A stretch of 39,379 bases of DNA from Methanobacteriota archaeon (GTDB lineage: Archaea > Thermoplasmatota > Poseidoniia > Poseidoniales > Thalassarchaeaceae), in assembly GCA_002712285.1 (NCBI GenBank), contig PATC01000050.1, positions 1 through 39,379 on the forward strand, in the 5' to 3' direction. How positions within the stretch are numbered: position 1 is the stretch's first letter; every line of letters begins with the position of its first letter. Shown here piece after piece: positions 8,723 through 17,746 of this stretch. A model generated the notes under the pieces. That model made no database searches. It was given only the letters and a program-made list of their open reading frames with translations, and was not told the origin of the DNA. A program made the position numbers and the translations under genes.

Positions 8723-8764
8723 ATTAATTCTCAATGTTGGAACTGCTTGAATATTCCTTATTGG

Positions 8765-8774
8765 AAGTATACTA
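8765..8774 (-). promoter_or_regulatory. Possible TATA-like element for the TPP riboswitch/symporter transcript
   Basis: The minus strand reads TAGTATACTT here, about 42 bases upstream of the first riboswitch block and just downstream of the amidohydrolase stop. Initiation about 25 bases downstream would place the complete aptamer in the leader. The match to a TATA box is loose and other AT-rich steps nearby could serve. Confidence 0.3.
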
Positions 8775-8788
8775 GAATCTCTTTCAAA

Positions 8789-10039
8789 TTATATGTTGGA
8801 GTAGTATTCTCTTGCACCGATTTCTAATGCTTCTATGGCTGCAATCTCGTCGATGGACAGAGTAATTCCATCACGTCGAATAGCATGCCCGTCTACAAAG
8901 ACATCTAGAACACGTCCTCCACTGTAAATCAGATTGGCGAGAAGCCGTCGATCATCACGCCCAGTGGGTCTAAGCCGAACATCGTTCAAATCCCATGTAA
9001 TCCAATCTTGACTTCCCTTGGTTGCGAGTTGCCACGTTTCGACAGGGTCGAGTATTCGTGCATCCCAATGGTCATGACGTTGAATTAGACTGGCTGCTTT
9101 TGCTTCAGCACGCATGTCTAGTGAGTTGTTACTGGCTGCTCCATCAGTTCCGAGACGGACATCTACGTTTGCTTCCTTCATCGCTGGGTAAGACATCGTG
9201 CCACCGCAGGCGAGTTTCTGATTACTGATTGGACAATGTACAGCATGACATTTCTTCTCGGCGAGAATTCTCATTTCTTTCTTGGTAACCCAGCCGCAGT
9301 GTGCACATACAGTGCCTTCCTCTAGGAATCCAATGGAATCCAGATATTCCACGGGATACATACCATGTTCAGAATGACAGTTTGCAACTTCTTGCCTAGT
9401 TTCGCTAGTGTGTATGTGCACCGGTGCTGAGTATCTGCGTCCAAGTTCTGCTGCTCGGAGTAGAGTATCTTCAGAACAAGTGTACACAGCGTGAGCAGCT
9501 ATCCCATACCTTACCCTTCCATCTGCTAGAGATTCTCCTGAAAGAAGCCTCTCGAGATTTTTTAGCGCCTCACCACTGTCAGACGATTCTTCAGATGAGG
9601 GAGGCCAATCAGTTGTTGGTCCGCATACGATACCTCGGATCCCACTTTCTTCTATTACTGGAGCGATAGCATCTGGATAGTGGTACATGTCACAAGCGAA
9701 AGTTGTCCCAGTAGCGATTAGTTCAGCAACTGCAGCTCGCGTACCAACCTCAATCAGTTCTTTGGTGACATGCTGTTCGGTGGGAAAAATCGATGCTTGT
9801 AGCCATTCCATCAACGGCAAACCTTCGCCCATACTGCGATTGAGAATCATAGGTAGGTGAGTATGCCAGTTTTGGAATGAACGTGTAATTACACGATTTG
9901 AACCATCGATAGTCTCGATGACATCCTCGTCTCCGTTGCTTTCAGACCATGATCCGTCACTGTGGAGAAGTACATCACCACGATGTATTCTACCAGCCTC
10001 TGTCAAGAGGCGAGTTGAGGTGATACGCCGCGGCTCCAT
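8789..10039 (-). CDS. Amidohydrolase, MTA/SAH/5'-deoxyadenosine deaminase-like (TRZ/ATZ family)
   Basis: The 416-residue protein shows the metal-dependent deaminase motifs in order: NWHTHLPM (HxH) near residue 57, HIHTSETRQEV near 200, CAHCGWVT (second-sphere His and Cys) near 245, and LGTDGAASNNSLDMRAEAK near 295 with the catalytic Asp. The HxTDG-SNN combination is characteristic of the branch that deaminates S-adenosylhomocysteine, methylthioadenosine or 5'-deoxyadenosine (MtaD/DadD). In archaea, enzymes of this type deal with the 5'-deoxyadenosine left by radical SAM enzymes such as RaSEA, which is encoded nearby, but that link is inference. Guanine or cytosine deaminase-like substrates cannot be excluded. 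It lies upstream of the riboswitch on the same strand but is not under its control. Confidence 0.82.
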   Translation of the reverse strand: MEPRRITSTRLLTEAGRIHRGDVLLHSDGSWSESNGDEDVIETIDGSNRVITRSFQNWHTHLPMILNRSMGEGLPLMEWLQASIFPTEQHVTKELIEVGTRAAVAELIATGTTFACDMYHYPDAIAPVIEESGIRGIVCGPTTDWPPSSEESSDSGEALKNLERLLSGESLADGRVRYGIAAHAVYTCSEDTLLRAAELGRRYSAPVHIHTSETRQEVANCHSEHGMYPVEYLDSIGFLEEGTVCAHCGWVTKKEMRILAEKKCHAVHCPISNQKLACGGTMSYPAMKEANVDVRLGTDGAASNNSLDMRAEAKAASLIQRHDHWDARILDPVETWQLATKGSQDWITWDLNDVRLRPTGRDDRRLLANLIYSGGRVLDVFVDGHAIRRDGITLSIDEIAAIEALEIGAREYYSNI

Positions 10040-10077
10040 GACTCAAGGAAGAAACGACCGGACTTGAGTATGTGGTC

Positions 10078-10803
10078 TCAACCAAAGAGATCTCCGGCAA
10101 TATTGAGGGCGCTGGATCCGCCACTGTTGCTAGTTGGTATGAACGGTGCAAGCACATTGGCAAGACCCTGTGCATTCCGGGTCTGAGTATACAATCTACC
10201 TTGGCCCGAGAAGATCATCACAAGGCCTTCTCCGCCTAGAATAGCGGATTTCATGTTGCCTGCTTTTGTGACACGATATTCGAGTCCTTCATCGAAGGCA
10301 ACTACATGGCCAGTGTCAACTGTGATTTCTTGACCGGGCTGGACATCAATCTGTTTGATTGCTCCGTATGAATTGAAGTGTAAAGTCCCCGGGGTCTCTT
10401 CAGTGTAGCATTTGAGAAAGAAAATGGATTCTCCAGAGAAGAGCCCCTTAGCACCCTGAAACTTTGTAGACATTTCCACGTTTGGTGTTGATGCAAGATA
10501 GGCACCTGATTGTAGAAATATAGCTCTGCCAGGTTGTAATTCACTGGTTACGATTGAGCCTGGAGTCCCAGGGGCTATCATTACCCAGCCACCCTGAGGT
10601 CCGCCTGTGAAGTAGTTCTGGAAAATCGATTCACCTCCCAATACCTTTCTCTTTAGTGCCTTGAAGAAGCCACCTGACTTCGTCTCCATTTCGACTCCTG
10701 CCATCGAGACCATGGCACCTGATTCGGCACGAATTGTTTCGCCAGGGTTTACAGCTACTGTAAGTAGTGCAAATTCCGGATCGAATTCTATGTGATTCTG
10801 CAT
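10078..10803 (-). CDS. AIM24/TIGR00266 family protein, copy 2
   Basis: Protein of 241 residues in the TRAP-like AIM24 family, built of beta-strand repeats. Recognisable blocks are GAMVSMAGVEMETKSGG, LGGESIFQNYFTGGPQGGWV, GAYLASTPNVEM, GLFSGESIFFLKC and VDTGHVVAFDEGLEY. I choose the ATG at 10803, not the GTG at 10812 in the track, because it aligns with the start of the neighbouring paralogue (MQ-HIEFDP) and because GGTGA, complementary to the 16S 3' end, lies 6 bases upstream of it. The gene follows its paralogue after about 20 bp on the same strand. Compared with copy 1 it has a longer C-terminal tail (SNSGGSSALNIAGDLFG). The cellular function of the archaeal family members is not established. 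Confidence 0.9.
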   Translation of the reverse strand: MQNHIEFDPEFALLTVAVNPGETIRAESGAMVSMAGVEMETKSGGFFKALKRKVLGGESIFQNYFTGGPQGGWVMIAPGTPGSIVTSELQPGRAIFLQSGAYLASTPNVEMSTKFQGAKGLFSGESIFFLKCYTEETPGTLHFNSYGAIKQIDVQPGQEITVDTGHVVAFDEGLEYRVTKAGNMKSAILGGEGLVMIFSGQGRLYTQTRNAQGLANVLAPFIPTSNSGGSSALNIAGDLFG

Positions 10804-10823
10804 TTCTTTCACCCAGAAAATAT

Positions 10824-11513
10824 TCAGTTACCACGGGATGGAAGGAAGGGGATTAATTTGGAAGCAAGACTTCCTACATTTCTTGTTTGAATCCATACAC
10901 TCCCTTGACCCGAAAAGTGCATTACGAGACCTTCTCCACCTAGGAAGAGTGACTTCATACCGCCGACTTTACCAATTTCGTAAGTCACTGTATCATCGAA
11001 AGCAACTACATGTCCTGTATCCACTGTAATGACTTGACCGGGTTGAATTGGGATTTCTTTGACAGCTCCGAAGGAATTGAACCAAGCACGCCCAGGTTGC
11101 CCATCTTCTGTAAATGCACGAATGAAGAAGACTGATTCGCCAGAGAACATGCCCTTGAATCCCTGAAACTTTGTATCAGTCTGTACATTTGGTGTAGAGG
11201 CGAGGTATGAACCGCCTTGAATGAAAACTTGACGTCCAGGTTGAATATCACGGTGCTTGATATCTCCAGGTGCGCCTGGAGCGAGGCTAATCCAGCCGCC
11301 CTGGGCACCAGCTGTGAAAGTGTTGAGGAAGAAGGATTCACCACCCAATGCCATTTTCTTGAGTCCCTTGAGAAAACCACCGCTTGATTTGGTCTGCATT
11401 TGCATTCCTGCCATAGAGACCATTGCTCCAGGTTCAACATTTACAGCTTCACCCGGTGAGCAGGCGAGTGTAAGCAGAGTGTAGGACGGATCGAATTCAA
11501 TGTGTTCTTGCAT
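10824..11513 (-). CDS. AIM24/TIGR00266 family protein, copy 1
   Basis: Protein of 229 residues with the same beta-rich fold as its downstream paralogue: GAMVSMAGMQMQTKSSGG, LGGESFFLNTFTAGAQGGWI, GSYLASTPNVQTDTKFQG, GMFSGESVFFIRAF and VDTGHVVAFDDTVTYE. The two copies share long identical runs, so this is a tandem duplication, but they differ in most loops and are not recent. The gene is divergent from the DnaJ-like gene; the real start of that gene (11592) leaves about 78 bp for both promoters. Family members occur widely in bacteria and archaea without an assigned biochemical role, and mitochondrial AIM24 in yeast is tied to inner-membrane organisation. Confidence 0.9.
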   Translation of the reverse strand: MQEHIEFDPSYTLLTLACSPGEAVNVEPGAMVSMAGMQMQTKSSGGFLKGLKKMALGGESFFLNTFTAGAQGGWISLAPGAPGDIKHRDIQPGRQVFIQGGSYLASTPNVQTDTKFQGFKGMFSGESVFFIRAFTEDGQPGRAWFNSFGAVKEIPIQPGQVITVDTGHVVAFDDTVTYEIGKVGGMKSLFLGGEGLVMHFSGQGSVWIQTRNVGSLASKLIPFLPSRGN

Positions 11514-11591
11514 AGTTCGTCGATAATTTCCTTGGTTATATCGGTTGGGACTGTGGTTCTTGTTGAAATGGGACAGTTACTACGGTGGTGC

Positions 11592-12491
11592 ATGGACGGT
11601 CGCGACCCCTATCAGGTTCTAGGCGTAGATCGGTCAGCTTCAGATGCTGAAATTAAGCGAGCATTTCGCCGTCTTGCGAGGCAACATCATCCTGATCGTA
11701 ATCCAGGTGACCCAGCAGCTGAGGAGCGATTCAAGTCCATCCAATCCGCCTATGATTCCATAGGTTCTCCACACAAACGTAGGGAACACGATCAGGCCGA
11801 GCAATTTGCTCGTTTCACTGGAGGAGGACCGGGCCCGAGTGGTCTTGATGATCTGCTCCGCGAGATGATGCGTGGAGGTAGAACGCAGGATGTACCTAGA
11901 GAATCTCCGAAACGAGGTATAGACATTGAACTAGGCATCGATGTGACCTCATCATTAGCAGAGTCCGGAGGTAAAGTTCCGTTCGAACTTAGTCGTCTCC
12001 GTCGTTGTAAGAGATGTGATGGCAATACATTCCGTACTGGTTCTAGTTGCCCGGTATGCAACGGTCGAGGCGTCCATCGCCGCGAGAGTACTGTCACTGT
12101 GACAATTCCGAAGAAAGTTGCTCATGGGCACCGTCTTAGATTACGTGGTTTGGGTAATGAGCACCCGACTGGCGCACCTGGTGATCTAATCTTAGTAGTT
12201 CGAATTGATCCCGGAGAGAATAGAAGATGGGAATCAGAACGTTTGATTCAAACGTTACTTGTTCCTTACACGGCTATGTTACTAGGGGGTAATGTAGAAT
12301 TCAATACTCCATCAGGACGTACCATACGTATGCAAATTGATGCAGGTAGTCAACCTGGGGATAGACGAAGGATTCCAGGAGAAGGGTGGCAAGGGGGTCC
12401 TCTAGACCTTGAACTAGCGATTGAAGATGTAGGTGAACTAACGCCAGAGATGATCGAAGTCCTCGAGAGACTTCGTTCATTGGGATTGTAA
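11592..12491 (+). CDS. DnaJ-like J-domain protein with a reduced zinc-finger region
   Basis: From the ATG at 11592 the protein has 299 residues and opens with MDGRDPYQVLGVDRSASDAE, a normal J-domain start; the track's 11502 start overlaps the divergent neighbour and adds an unrelated hydrophobic leader. An ATG at 11568 is the other option. The J domain contains the HPD tripeptide (QHHPDRNPGD) that stimulates Hsp70. A short Gly-rich linker follows (FTGGGPGPSG). The zinc region holds only two CxxC motifs, CKRCDG and CPVCNGRG, where classical DnaJ has four, so it can form one zinc site only. The C-terminal substrate-binding domains are recognisable (GHRLRLRGLGNEH; GAPGDLILVVRI; LGGNVEFNTPSG). 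It is a type I DnaJ derivative, probably a DnaK co-chaperone; DnaK and GrpE are not in the window. Confidence 0.87.
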   Translation: MDGRDPYQVLGVDRSASDAEIKRAFRRLARQHHPDRNPGDPAAEERFKSIQSAYDSIGSPHKRREHDQAEQFARFTGGGPGPSGLDDLLREMMRGGRTQDVPRESPKRGIDIELGIDVTSSLAESGGKVPFELSRLRRCKRCDGNTFRTGSSCPVCNGRGVHRRESTVTVTIPKKVAHGHRLRLRGLGNEHPTGAPGDLILVVRIDPGENRRWESERLIQTLLVPYTAMLLGGNVEFNTPSGRTIRMQIDAGSQPGDRRRIPGEGWQGGPLDLELAIEDVGELTPEMIEVLERLRSLGL

Positions 12492-12510
12492 ATTTCCTAC
12501 ATATTGCCTG

Positions 12511-12516
12511 TTTTTT
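12511..12516 (+). terminator. Possible oligo-T terminator after the DnaJ-like gene
   Basis: A run of six T (CTGTTTTTTGTC) lies 20 bases after the stop codon. Archaeal RNA polymerase can terminate at U-rich tracts without a hairpin, and no hairpin is visible here. Confidence 0.35.
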
Positions 12517-12566
12517 GTCATGGCCTTCTAACGAGTATTCATCTATGCGAAAATCGTAATTGAGTC

Positions 12567-15500
12567 ATGTCAGGATTTTCGGCCTTTGCCGAATCCTTGT
12601 TTGAACGTCGTCGCATGGCTCATTTTGTCATTGGTCTGATGACGTTACTTGTCCTACCTGGGCTGCCAGTTAGTCTCACTCCTGCAGACATCGAATCGTA
12701 CGACCTTGAATCTCCGGAGTTAGATGCCGCTCGAGTCATCCAAGACGAATTCACAGGCAATGGAGTAATTGTAGGATTCATTTTCACCGTGACTGAATCA
12801 ACTCTAATTCCGGATACAACAGGTCCACTAGATCCTGATACAATGTATGCCTATCCGGGCTTAGCCGAAGGAATATTATCACCAGATGGAGGCATTCTGA
12901 ATCTCACTGTGTTGCAGGAACTCGAACGGAAGGCAAATATCGCTAAGGAGCATGATGTTGCGGATTATTACGGTCCATTAGTTTCGGATATAACCGGGAC
13001 ACCAGTAGATGGCGTTCTATCCCTTCCTGACAACTTTCGCTCATTCATGAATAATGAGACACTTTTGACACAACCTAGCAAAGAAGCGGATGGAATTTTC
13101 ATTGTAGATGTACCACCAAAGACGAATTGGACGGACTGCGGGGAACTTGAATGTCTTACATTTGACGATCCCAACATTACACAGGCTCATATCGATCTTG
13201 CCGCTCATCGAATGGCCAACAACAGCAATGGAGCCTTCTTGCGTTGGCTTTCCAATGATCGAGCATTTATTCCGGATTCAGATTCACCAGTTATCGGCCC
13301 TGTAAACGGGACACTAGATGGTGATGATTGGGTCGGTGCAGAATGGATTCCTGGGCGCTGGTCTGCTGGATCTGCTTGGTTATTAATTCAATATGATCGA
13401 GAGAAAATGCTGGCTAATGGTTGGACTTTCTCATGGGGTGATGCGGAACAAGATTGGGGTTATGCCGTTTCAGGTCTCGGTTTTGAGGCAGATCCACCAG
13501 CACTCAATACTGAATATTGTCTCAATCGAATTGCTGATGGGGCGGATCCATGTTCGACAGAGTGGCTCTATCTCGATCTTGAACGCCTAATTCGAAATGA
13601 AGATCAATTCACATCCACATTACTAATCGGTGAATCGCCAAACGTTGAAGTCAATCGTGAACTCCTCTCAAGTGCTTGGCTCATCGTTCTAATGGGTGTA
13701 GCAATCATGATTCTTCTATGGTTCAGCCTTCGACGCTGGTCCGATGTTGGGATTGTAGGAATTGGTTTGGTGCTGAGCCTTGTTTGGATGCAAGGATCGA
13801 TTGGTCTCCTCATTTTGTTTGGTGAGAGAACCGGATTCGAAGTGATTGAACGGTCTCAATTCTCAAATCTTCTACCGATTCTCATTCTCGCTCTAGGTAT
13901 CGATGACAGTCTTCACGCATTACATCGATACAAGGAGGAGCGTCGACGAGGAGGTAGTTCCGAGACTGCTGCGATGATTTCGCTCAACAGGGTTGGTCGT
14001 GCAATCATGCTGACATCGTTAACCACTGTTGCTGCATTCATGGCGAATATGTTCTCAGGAATTCCAGCTCTCCGCTCCTTTGGCTTAGAAGCTGCTCTTG
14101 GTGTTATGGCGGCCTTTATCCTAACCGGATTGTGGGTTCCATTACTTCGTCTAGATGTAGATCGTTGGCTTCGAGACCGTGGGCGCCTTCAGGCTGAACC
14201 AACTGACCTCATTCGTCTTGTTCCCCAGTCGTGGCTGGCTGCTACAGCTCGTATCTCTGGTGCTTGGGCCCCTGTTGTAGTTCTACTTACCATTCTGATT
14301 ACTGCGATTGCGACTCCTGCAATGATGAATTTAGAGGGTGACTTCCAAGTTGAGGACTTCCTCGATGAGGAATCAGATTTCGCTACCGGTGTTCTACTTG
14401 TGAATGAGAGGTTTGCAGAGGAGGGTGAACCTGCAGAGATACTTGTTGAGGGTGATCTGACCAATCCTGCTGTCTTGTATGCGGTCAAAGAATTGAGATA
14501 CAACATGAATACATTGAGTCCAGAGGATCCAGATCGATTTGCACGTGAACCATCTGGAGCTGTAGAACTTCTTGCAATCGATGAATTGTTGGATTATGCA
14601 CAATTCGCATTGTGGTACAATTCTACCCCATTTGAGACCACAGGATGGAATACTTCGTTACCGGAGAACGGGGTTGACTGTCCTTACAGAGGAAATACTC
14701 AACTATTCGTCAATTTTGAAGATCGAGGCTGTATAACCTACTTCTTTGGACACATGTATCTGCATGGTATTCCTGAGAGTGGGGGATACCCAATGGTTCC
14801 TGCAAGCATTGTATCCAACTTTATTCAGCCAAGTCAGCCACTGAATCCATCTCAACCGTGGTTAGATCAGGAAGGAAATAATGCAACTTTCGATCGAATG
14901 GTTCTCCGTTTTGGTCTACGCCAGCCAGAGCAATTCGATCAAGTTGAATTAGCGATTGAAGAATTACATCGTGATCTGTCCCCGTTACAGAATCTTTCTG
15001 CTACTCCTTTACGGGAGCGTGTGGACAGGGGGACCGCCAATGAATCGTATCCAATTACTTGGACGATTGAGACTGGTTCACCAATAACTCGTTATGTTCA
15101 AGCTTCGCGTATGCAGGAAGAACTCCAAGGATCCTTGGGTCTGGGTGTTCTATTCTGTTTGGTCACTCTATGGTGGGGGTTCCGTAGTCCAGAAAATCGT
15201 GGTGGCTGGGTCCGTGATCTCATTTCTATACAGAATCGCAAGGCTCGAGTTTTAGTTGGTCCGATGAGCATGTTCATGTTTGCAGGTGGACTGATTACCC
15301 TTGGTATCCTATTGGACTCTATCCCAATTGAAGTGGCACTTTCATTGGGTATCTTTGCACTGATTATCGAACCTATATGGGGGAGACAGGCTCTTTCGCT
15401 TGCGCTTCTCACAACAGGTCCTATTCTAATCGTGGTAGTTTGGTTGTACGGTGCAATTGCTTGGTTTGGATATGGTTTGAATATGGTTACAGTTGCTATT

Positions 15501-15833
15501 GCGACTATGTCTCTTGGTGTTGGAATTGATTACGTCATCCATGTAGTCGAACGTTTCAGAGAGGAACGTATCAATGGACTCGATGCTTTACCTGCGCTTT
15601 CGGCAGTAGGTGCAGCTAGTGGAATCGCCTTAGTAGGGTCCGCTCTAAGTGATATCACAGGTTTCATCGTAATATCACGATCTTCAATGGGCTTCTTTGC
15701 AACATTTGGATTATTTAGTGCTCTAATGATCTCCCTATCTCTCATTGCTTCACTTATTCTTGCTCCTGCAGCCCTACGTATCGTGGATTACCTCGCTTTC
15801 ACACAATCTGACGAAGGATTGGAATCGGAATAG
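12567..15833 (+). CDS. RND superfamily (MMPL/HAE3-like) exporter
   Basis: Protein of 1088 residues with the two-fold RND design: one N-terminal helix (about residues 18-36), a large extracytoplasmic domain to about residue 365, a bundle of five or six helices, a second single helix near 570, a second ectodomain, and a final bundle from about 855. The proton-relay type motifs occur in the fourth helix of each half: ILALGIDDSLHALHRYKEE near 442 and SLGVGIDYVIHVVERFREE near 985. Both end with the conserved H-x-x-x-R/E loop. Both ectodomains are rich in Asn-x-Ser/Thr sites, compatible with surface glycosylation. Archaeal members are thought to export or move lipids or hydrophobic molecules; no membrane-fusion partner is nearby and none is expected in an archaeon. 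It is followed 14 bp later by the DUF971 gene. Confidence 0.9.
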   Translation: MSGFSAFAESLFERRRMAHFVIGLMTLLVLPGLPVSLTPADIESYDLESPELDAARVIQDEFTGNGVIVGFIFTVTESTLIPDTTGPLDPDTMYAYPGLAEGILSPDGGILNLTVLQELERKANIAKEHDVADYYGPLVSDITGTPVDGVLSLPDNFRSFMNNETLLTQPSKEADGIFIVDVPPKTNWTDCGELECLTFDDPNITQAHIDLAAHRMANNSNGAFLRWLSNDRAFIPDSDSPVIGPVNGTLDGDDWVGAEWIPGRWSAGSAWLLIQYDREKMLANGWTFSWGDAEQDWGYAVSGLGFEADPPALNTEYCLNRIADGADPCSTEWLYLDLERLIRNEDQFTSTLLIGESPNVEVNRELLSSAWLIVLMGVAIMILLWFSLRRWSDVGIVGIGLVLSLVWMQGSIGLLILFGERTGFEVIERSQFSNLLPILILALGIDDSLHALHRYKEERRRGGSSETAAMISLNRVGRAIMLTSLTTVAAFMANMFSGIPALRSFGLEAALGVMAAFILTGLWVPLLRLDVDRWLRDRGRLQAEPTDLIRLVPQSWLAATARISGAWAPVVVLLTILITAIATPAMMNLEGDFQVEDFLDEESDFATGVLLVNERFAEEGEPAEILVEGDLTNPAVLYAVKELRYNMNTLSPEDPDRFAREPSGAVELLAIDELLDYAQFALWYNSTPFETTGWNTSLPENGVDCPYRGNTQLFVNFEDRGCITYFFGHMYLHGIPESGGYPMVPASIVSNFIQPSQPLNPSQPWLDQEGNNATFDRMVLRFGLRQPEQFDQVELAIEELHRDLSPLQNLSATPLRERVDRGTANESYPITWTIETGSPITRYVQASRMQEELQGSLGLGVLFCLVTLWWGFRSPENRGGWVRDLISIQNRKARVLVGPMSMFMFAGGLITLGILLDSIPIEVALSLGIFALIIEPIWGRQALSLALLTTGPILIVVVWLYGAIAWFGYGLNMVTVAIATMSLGVGIDYVIHVVERFREERINGLDALPALSAVGAASGIALVGSALSDITGFIVISRSSMGFFATFGLFSALMISLSLIASLILAPAALRIVDYLAFTQSDEGLESE

Positions 15834-15847
15834 GTGGTGCATTAGGT

Positions 15848-16168
15848 ATGGCAGATCGATTGAAGGAAATCGAACGTTCAGACGAATCTATCATTCTACG
15901 ATATGCCGATGGAGATCAGTTTACCCTTGCTTACCACGAACTACGTGCATGGTGTCCGTGTGCTAAGTGTGGTCCTCGTTGGAAAGACCCACATAGAAGA
16001 CTTGGGCTCGCCGAGGAAGTAAAACGTCTCCGAGTTGAGATGCCAAAGGCTGAACCAGTTGGACGTTATGCCGTTCGCTTCCAATGGACGAGTGGCTGCT
16101 CTAGTGGGTTATGGTCTTTTGAGCACATAACGAACATTGCACTTGGCAGATTAGATATCGACTACTGA
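15848..16168 (+). CDS. DUF971 / GBBH-like N-terminal domain protein
   Basis: Protein of 106 residues that consists only of a DUF971 domain. The signature is the zinc-binding WCPCAKC following YHELRAW, with an upstream strand pattern (IILRYADGDQFTLAYHELR) and the C-terminal aromatic part YAVRFQWTSGCSSGLWSFEH. In gamma-butyrobetaine hydroxylase the same domain binds zinc and lies in front of the catalytic domain; as a stand-alone protein it is often found near iron-sulfur cluster assembly or Mrp/ApbC genes, so a role in metal-cofactor handling is possible but not shown here. The start ATG at 15848 is 14 bp after the exporter's stop. Confidence 0.85.
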   Translation: MADRLKEIERSDESIILRYADGDQFTLAYHELRAWCPCAKCGPRWKDPHRRLGLAEEVKRLRVEMPKAEPVGRYAVRFQWTSGCSSGLWSFEHITNIALGRLDIDY

Positions 16169-16245
16169 AGGAAGCCTCAAATCACAGAATACCTACGCTT
16201 TGACTATCCACCTTGCGGGTCCACCCGTAGTGCGGAGGCGATTTG

Positions 16246-17658
16246 ATGACTGATGACGACCAGGATGAATGGCTTGACTATGCTTCAGCAGGTTACGGCG
16301 GAGCCATCGATCCATGGGAAGATTTGGTACCTATTGACGAATCAGAAGAATCCGACATAGAACTTGATGACGAGGATGATTTCGAGGATGATACTCCATC
16401 GCTTCGTGATATGGAAGCACCACCGTGCCCTGCTCCTATGGGAATTCGTCACATAATCCGTCTCGGCTCTTGTGATCATTGTCTTGCTAGAATTGGCGGT
16501 CGTTTGAACGAAGGAGGACTTTCTACACATGAACATGGGGCTCGCATACGAGCTGACGCTATCGAGCGTGATTCGATGCTTTCTGAAATCAGTACTGATT
16601 ACTGCCCTTTCTGTGAGGATCTCTTCGACGATATTCAGAACATTGTAGTACGAATTTTACGTGAGACAGAAGGTGTAGAATTCAATTCTCTTCAAATGGG
16701 CTATCACATTAGCAAAGAGTTAGTCGAGGAGGAAGATTACCTTCGGAAGCGATTTGGTGCCCGTGGTGCACCTCCTCTTAAAGCGTCTTTCGCTGCTGCT
16801 GTTGAACTCGCTCTAAAGGAGAAGATGAAGGAAGTAACTCTCGTAAAAGAGGTCCCTGATGTTATGATTTTAGTTGATTCTCTGACCCTTCGTGTGAAGG
16901 CAGAGGTACGCCCTGTTTTCCTTTATGGAAGGTATCGTAAGATGTCTCGCGATGTACCTCAGACTCGTTGGCCTTGTCGTTCCTGTAAGGGACGTAAAGG
17001 TGGCTGTGAATCTTGTGAAATGACTGGTTTGCAGTACCGGCATTCAGTCCAAGATCTCGTCGGCGAACCTATTCGCCAGTCATTGGAGGCAGGTGATACC
17101 AGTTTCCACGGCATGGGCCGCGAGGATATCGATGTCAGATGTTTAGGTCGTGGGCGCCCATTTGTCATTGAAGTGAAGCAACCCAAAAAGCGGACATTGG
17201 ATATTGAAGAATTACTCAAATCGATTGCAGTGGGTGCTGAAGGCCTCGTTGAGGTCGACGAACTTCGGCAATCAACACGTCCGGAGGTAGCACGCATAAA
17301 GGAGACAAAGGCCGAAAAATCCTATCGTATACGATTTGAAATTGAAGGTGATCCGATAGATCAGGATGATGCCGAGCAGAGAATCCTTTCACTTAGTGGT
17401 GCAATGCTCGAACAGAGAACACCAAAGCGTGTTGCACATCGTCGTTCAGACCTCGTCCGTAAACGTGAACTTGTTTCAATTGAGAATGTAGTTGTTGAAG
17501 ACAAAGAGATTCAGTTTGATGTCCGTTGTCAAACTGGTACGTATGTCAAAGAAATGGTTCATTCGGACGATGGACGAACCACGCCATCCGTAGCTGAAGT
17601 ACTTGAGCGAGCATGCGAAGTGCTTTGGTTAGATGTTCTCGAAATCCATGCAGAGTGA
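16246..17658 (+). CDS. pus10: tRNA pseudouridine synthase Pus10
   Basis: From the ATG at 16246 the protein has 470 residues; GGAGG at 16234-16238 sits 7 bases upstream and supports this start over the TTG at 16243. The catalytic region reads FHGMGREDIDVRCLGRGRPF, with the active-site Asp in the DxDVR segment, followed by a strand resembling the family's FVxEV. The N-terminal part holds zinc-type motifs (CDHCLARIGGR, YCPFCED), and the middle fits a THUMP-related domain. Pus10 makes pseudouridine 54 and 55 in archaeal tRNA, doing the work of bacterial TruB at position 55. An unusual feature is a very acidic stretch near residues 28-48 (SEESDIELDDEDDFEDD) before the first zinc motif. It opens the conserved cluster with rpl21e, rpoF, DUF655 and ksgA. 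Confidence 0.93.
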   Translation: MTDDDQDEWLDYASAGYGGAIDPWEDLVPIDESEESDIELDDEDDFEDDTPSLRDMEAPPCPAPMGIRHIIRLGSCDHCLARIGGRLNEGGLSTHEHGARIRADAIERDSMLSEISTDYCPFCEDLFDDIQNIVVRILRETEGVEFNSLQMGYHISKELVEEEDYLRKRFGARGAPPLKASFAAAVELALKEKMKEVTLVKEVPDVMILVDSLTLRVKAEVRPVFLYGRYRKMSRDVPQTRWPCRSCKGRKGGCESCEMTGLQYRHSVQDLVGEPIRQSLEAGDTSFHGMGREDIDVRCLGRGRPFVIEVKQPKKRTLDIEELLKSIAVGAEGLVEVDELRQSTRPEVARIKETKAEKSYRIRFEIEGDPIDQDDAEQRILSLSGAMLEQRTPKRVAHRRSDLVRKRELVSIENVVVEDKEIQFDVRCQTGTYVKEMVHSDDGRTTPSVAEVLERACEVLWLDVLEIHAE

Positions 17659-17698
17659 GCGTATGTCCGTTGAAGGAACCATTTACGTTGTGCGACGG

Positions 17699-17708
17699 AC
17701 TTAAGAAT
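17699..17708 (+). promoter_or_regulatory. Candidate TATA box for the rpl21e operon
   Basis: ACTTAAGAAT resembles an archaeal TATA element. It lies about 26 bases upstream of the start of the ribosome-binding region, so the transcript would start just before GAGGAGG (GGAGG at 17735-17739, 7 bases before the ATG at 17747). A similar CTTAAG step occurs upstream of the small membrane gene at 3200. Confidence 0.4.
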
Positions 17709-17746
17709 GCGGCATCGGTCGCCCGAATCCCTGAGGAGGCTTTGCC

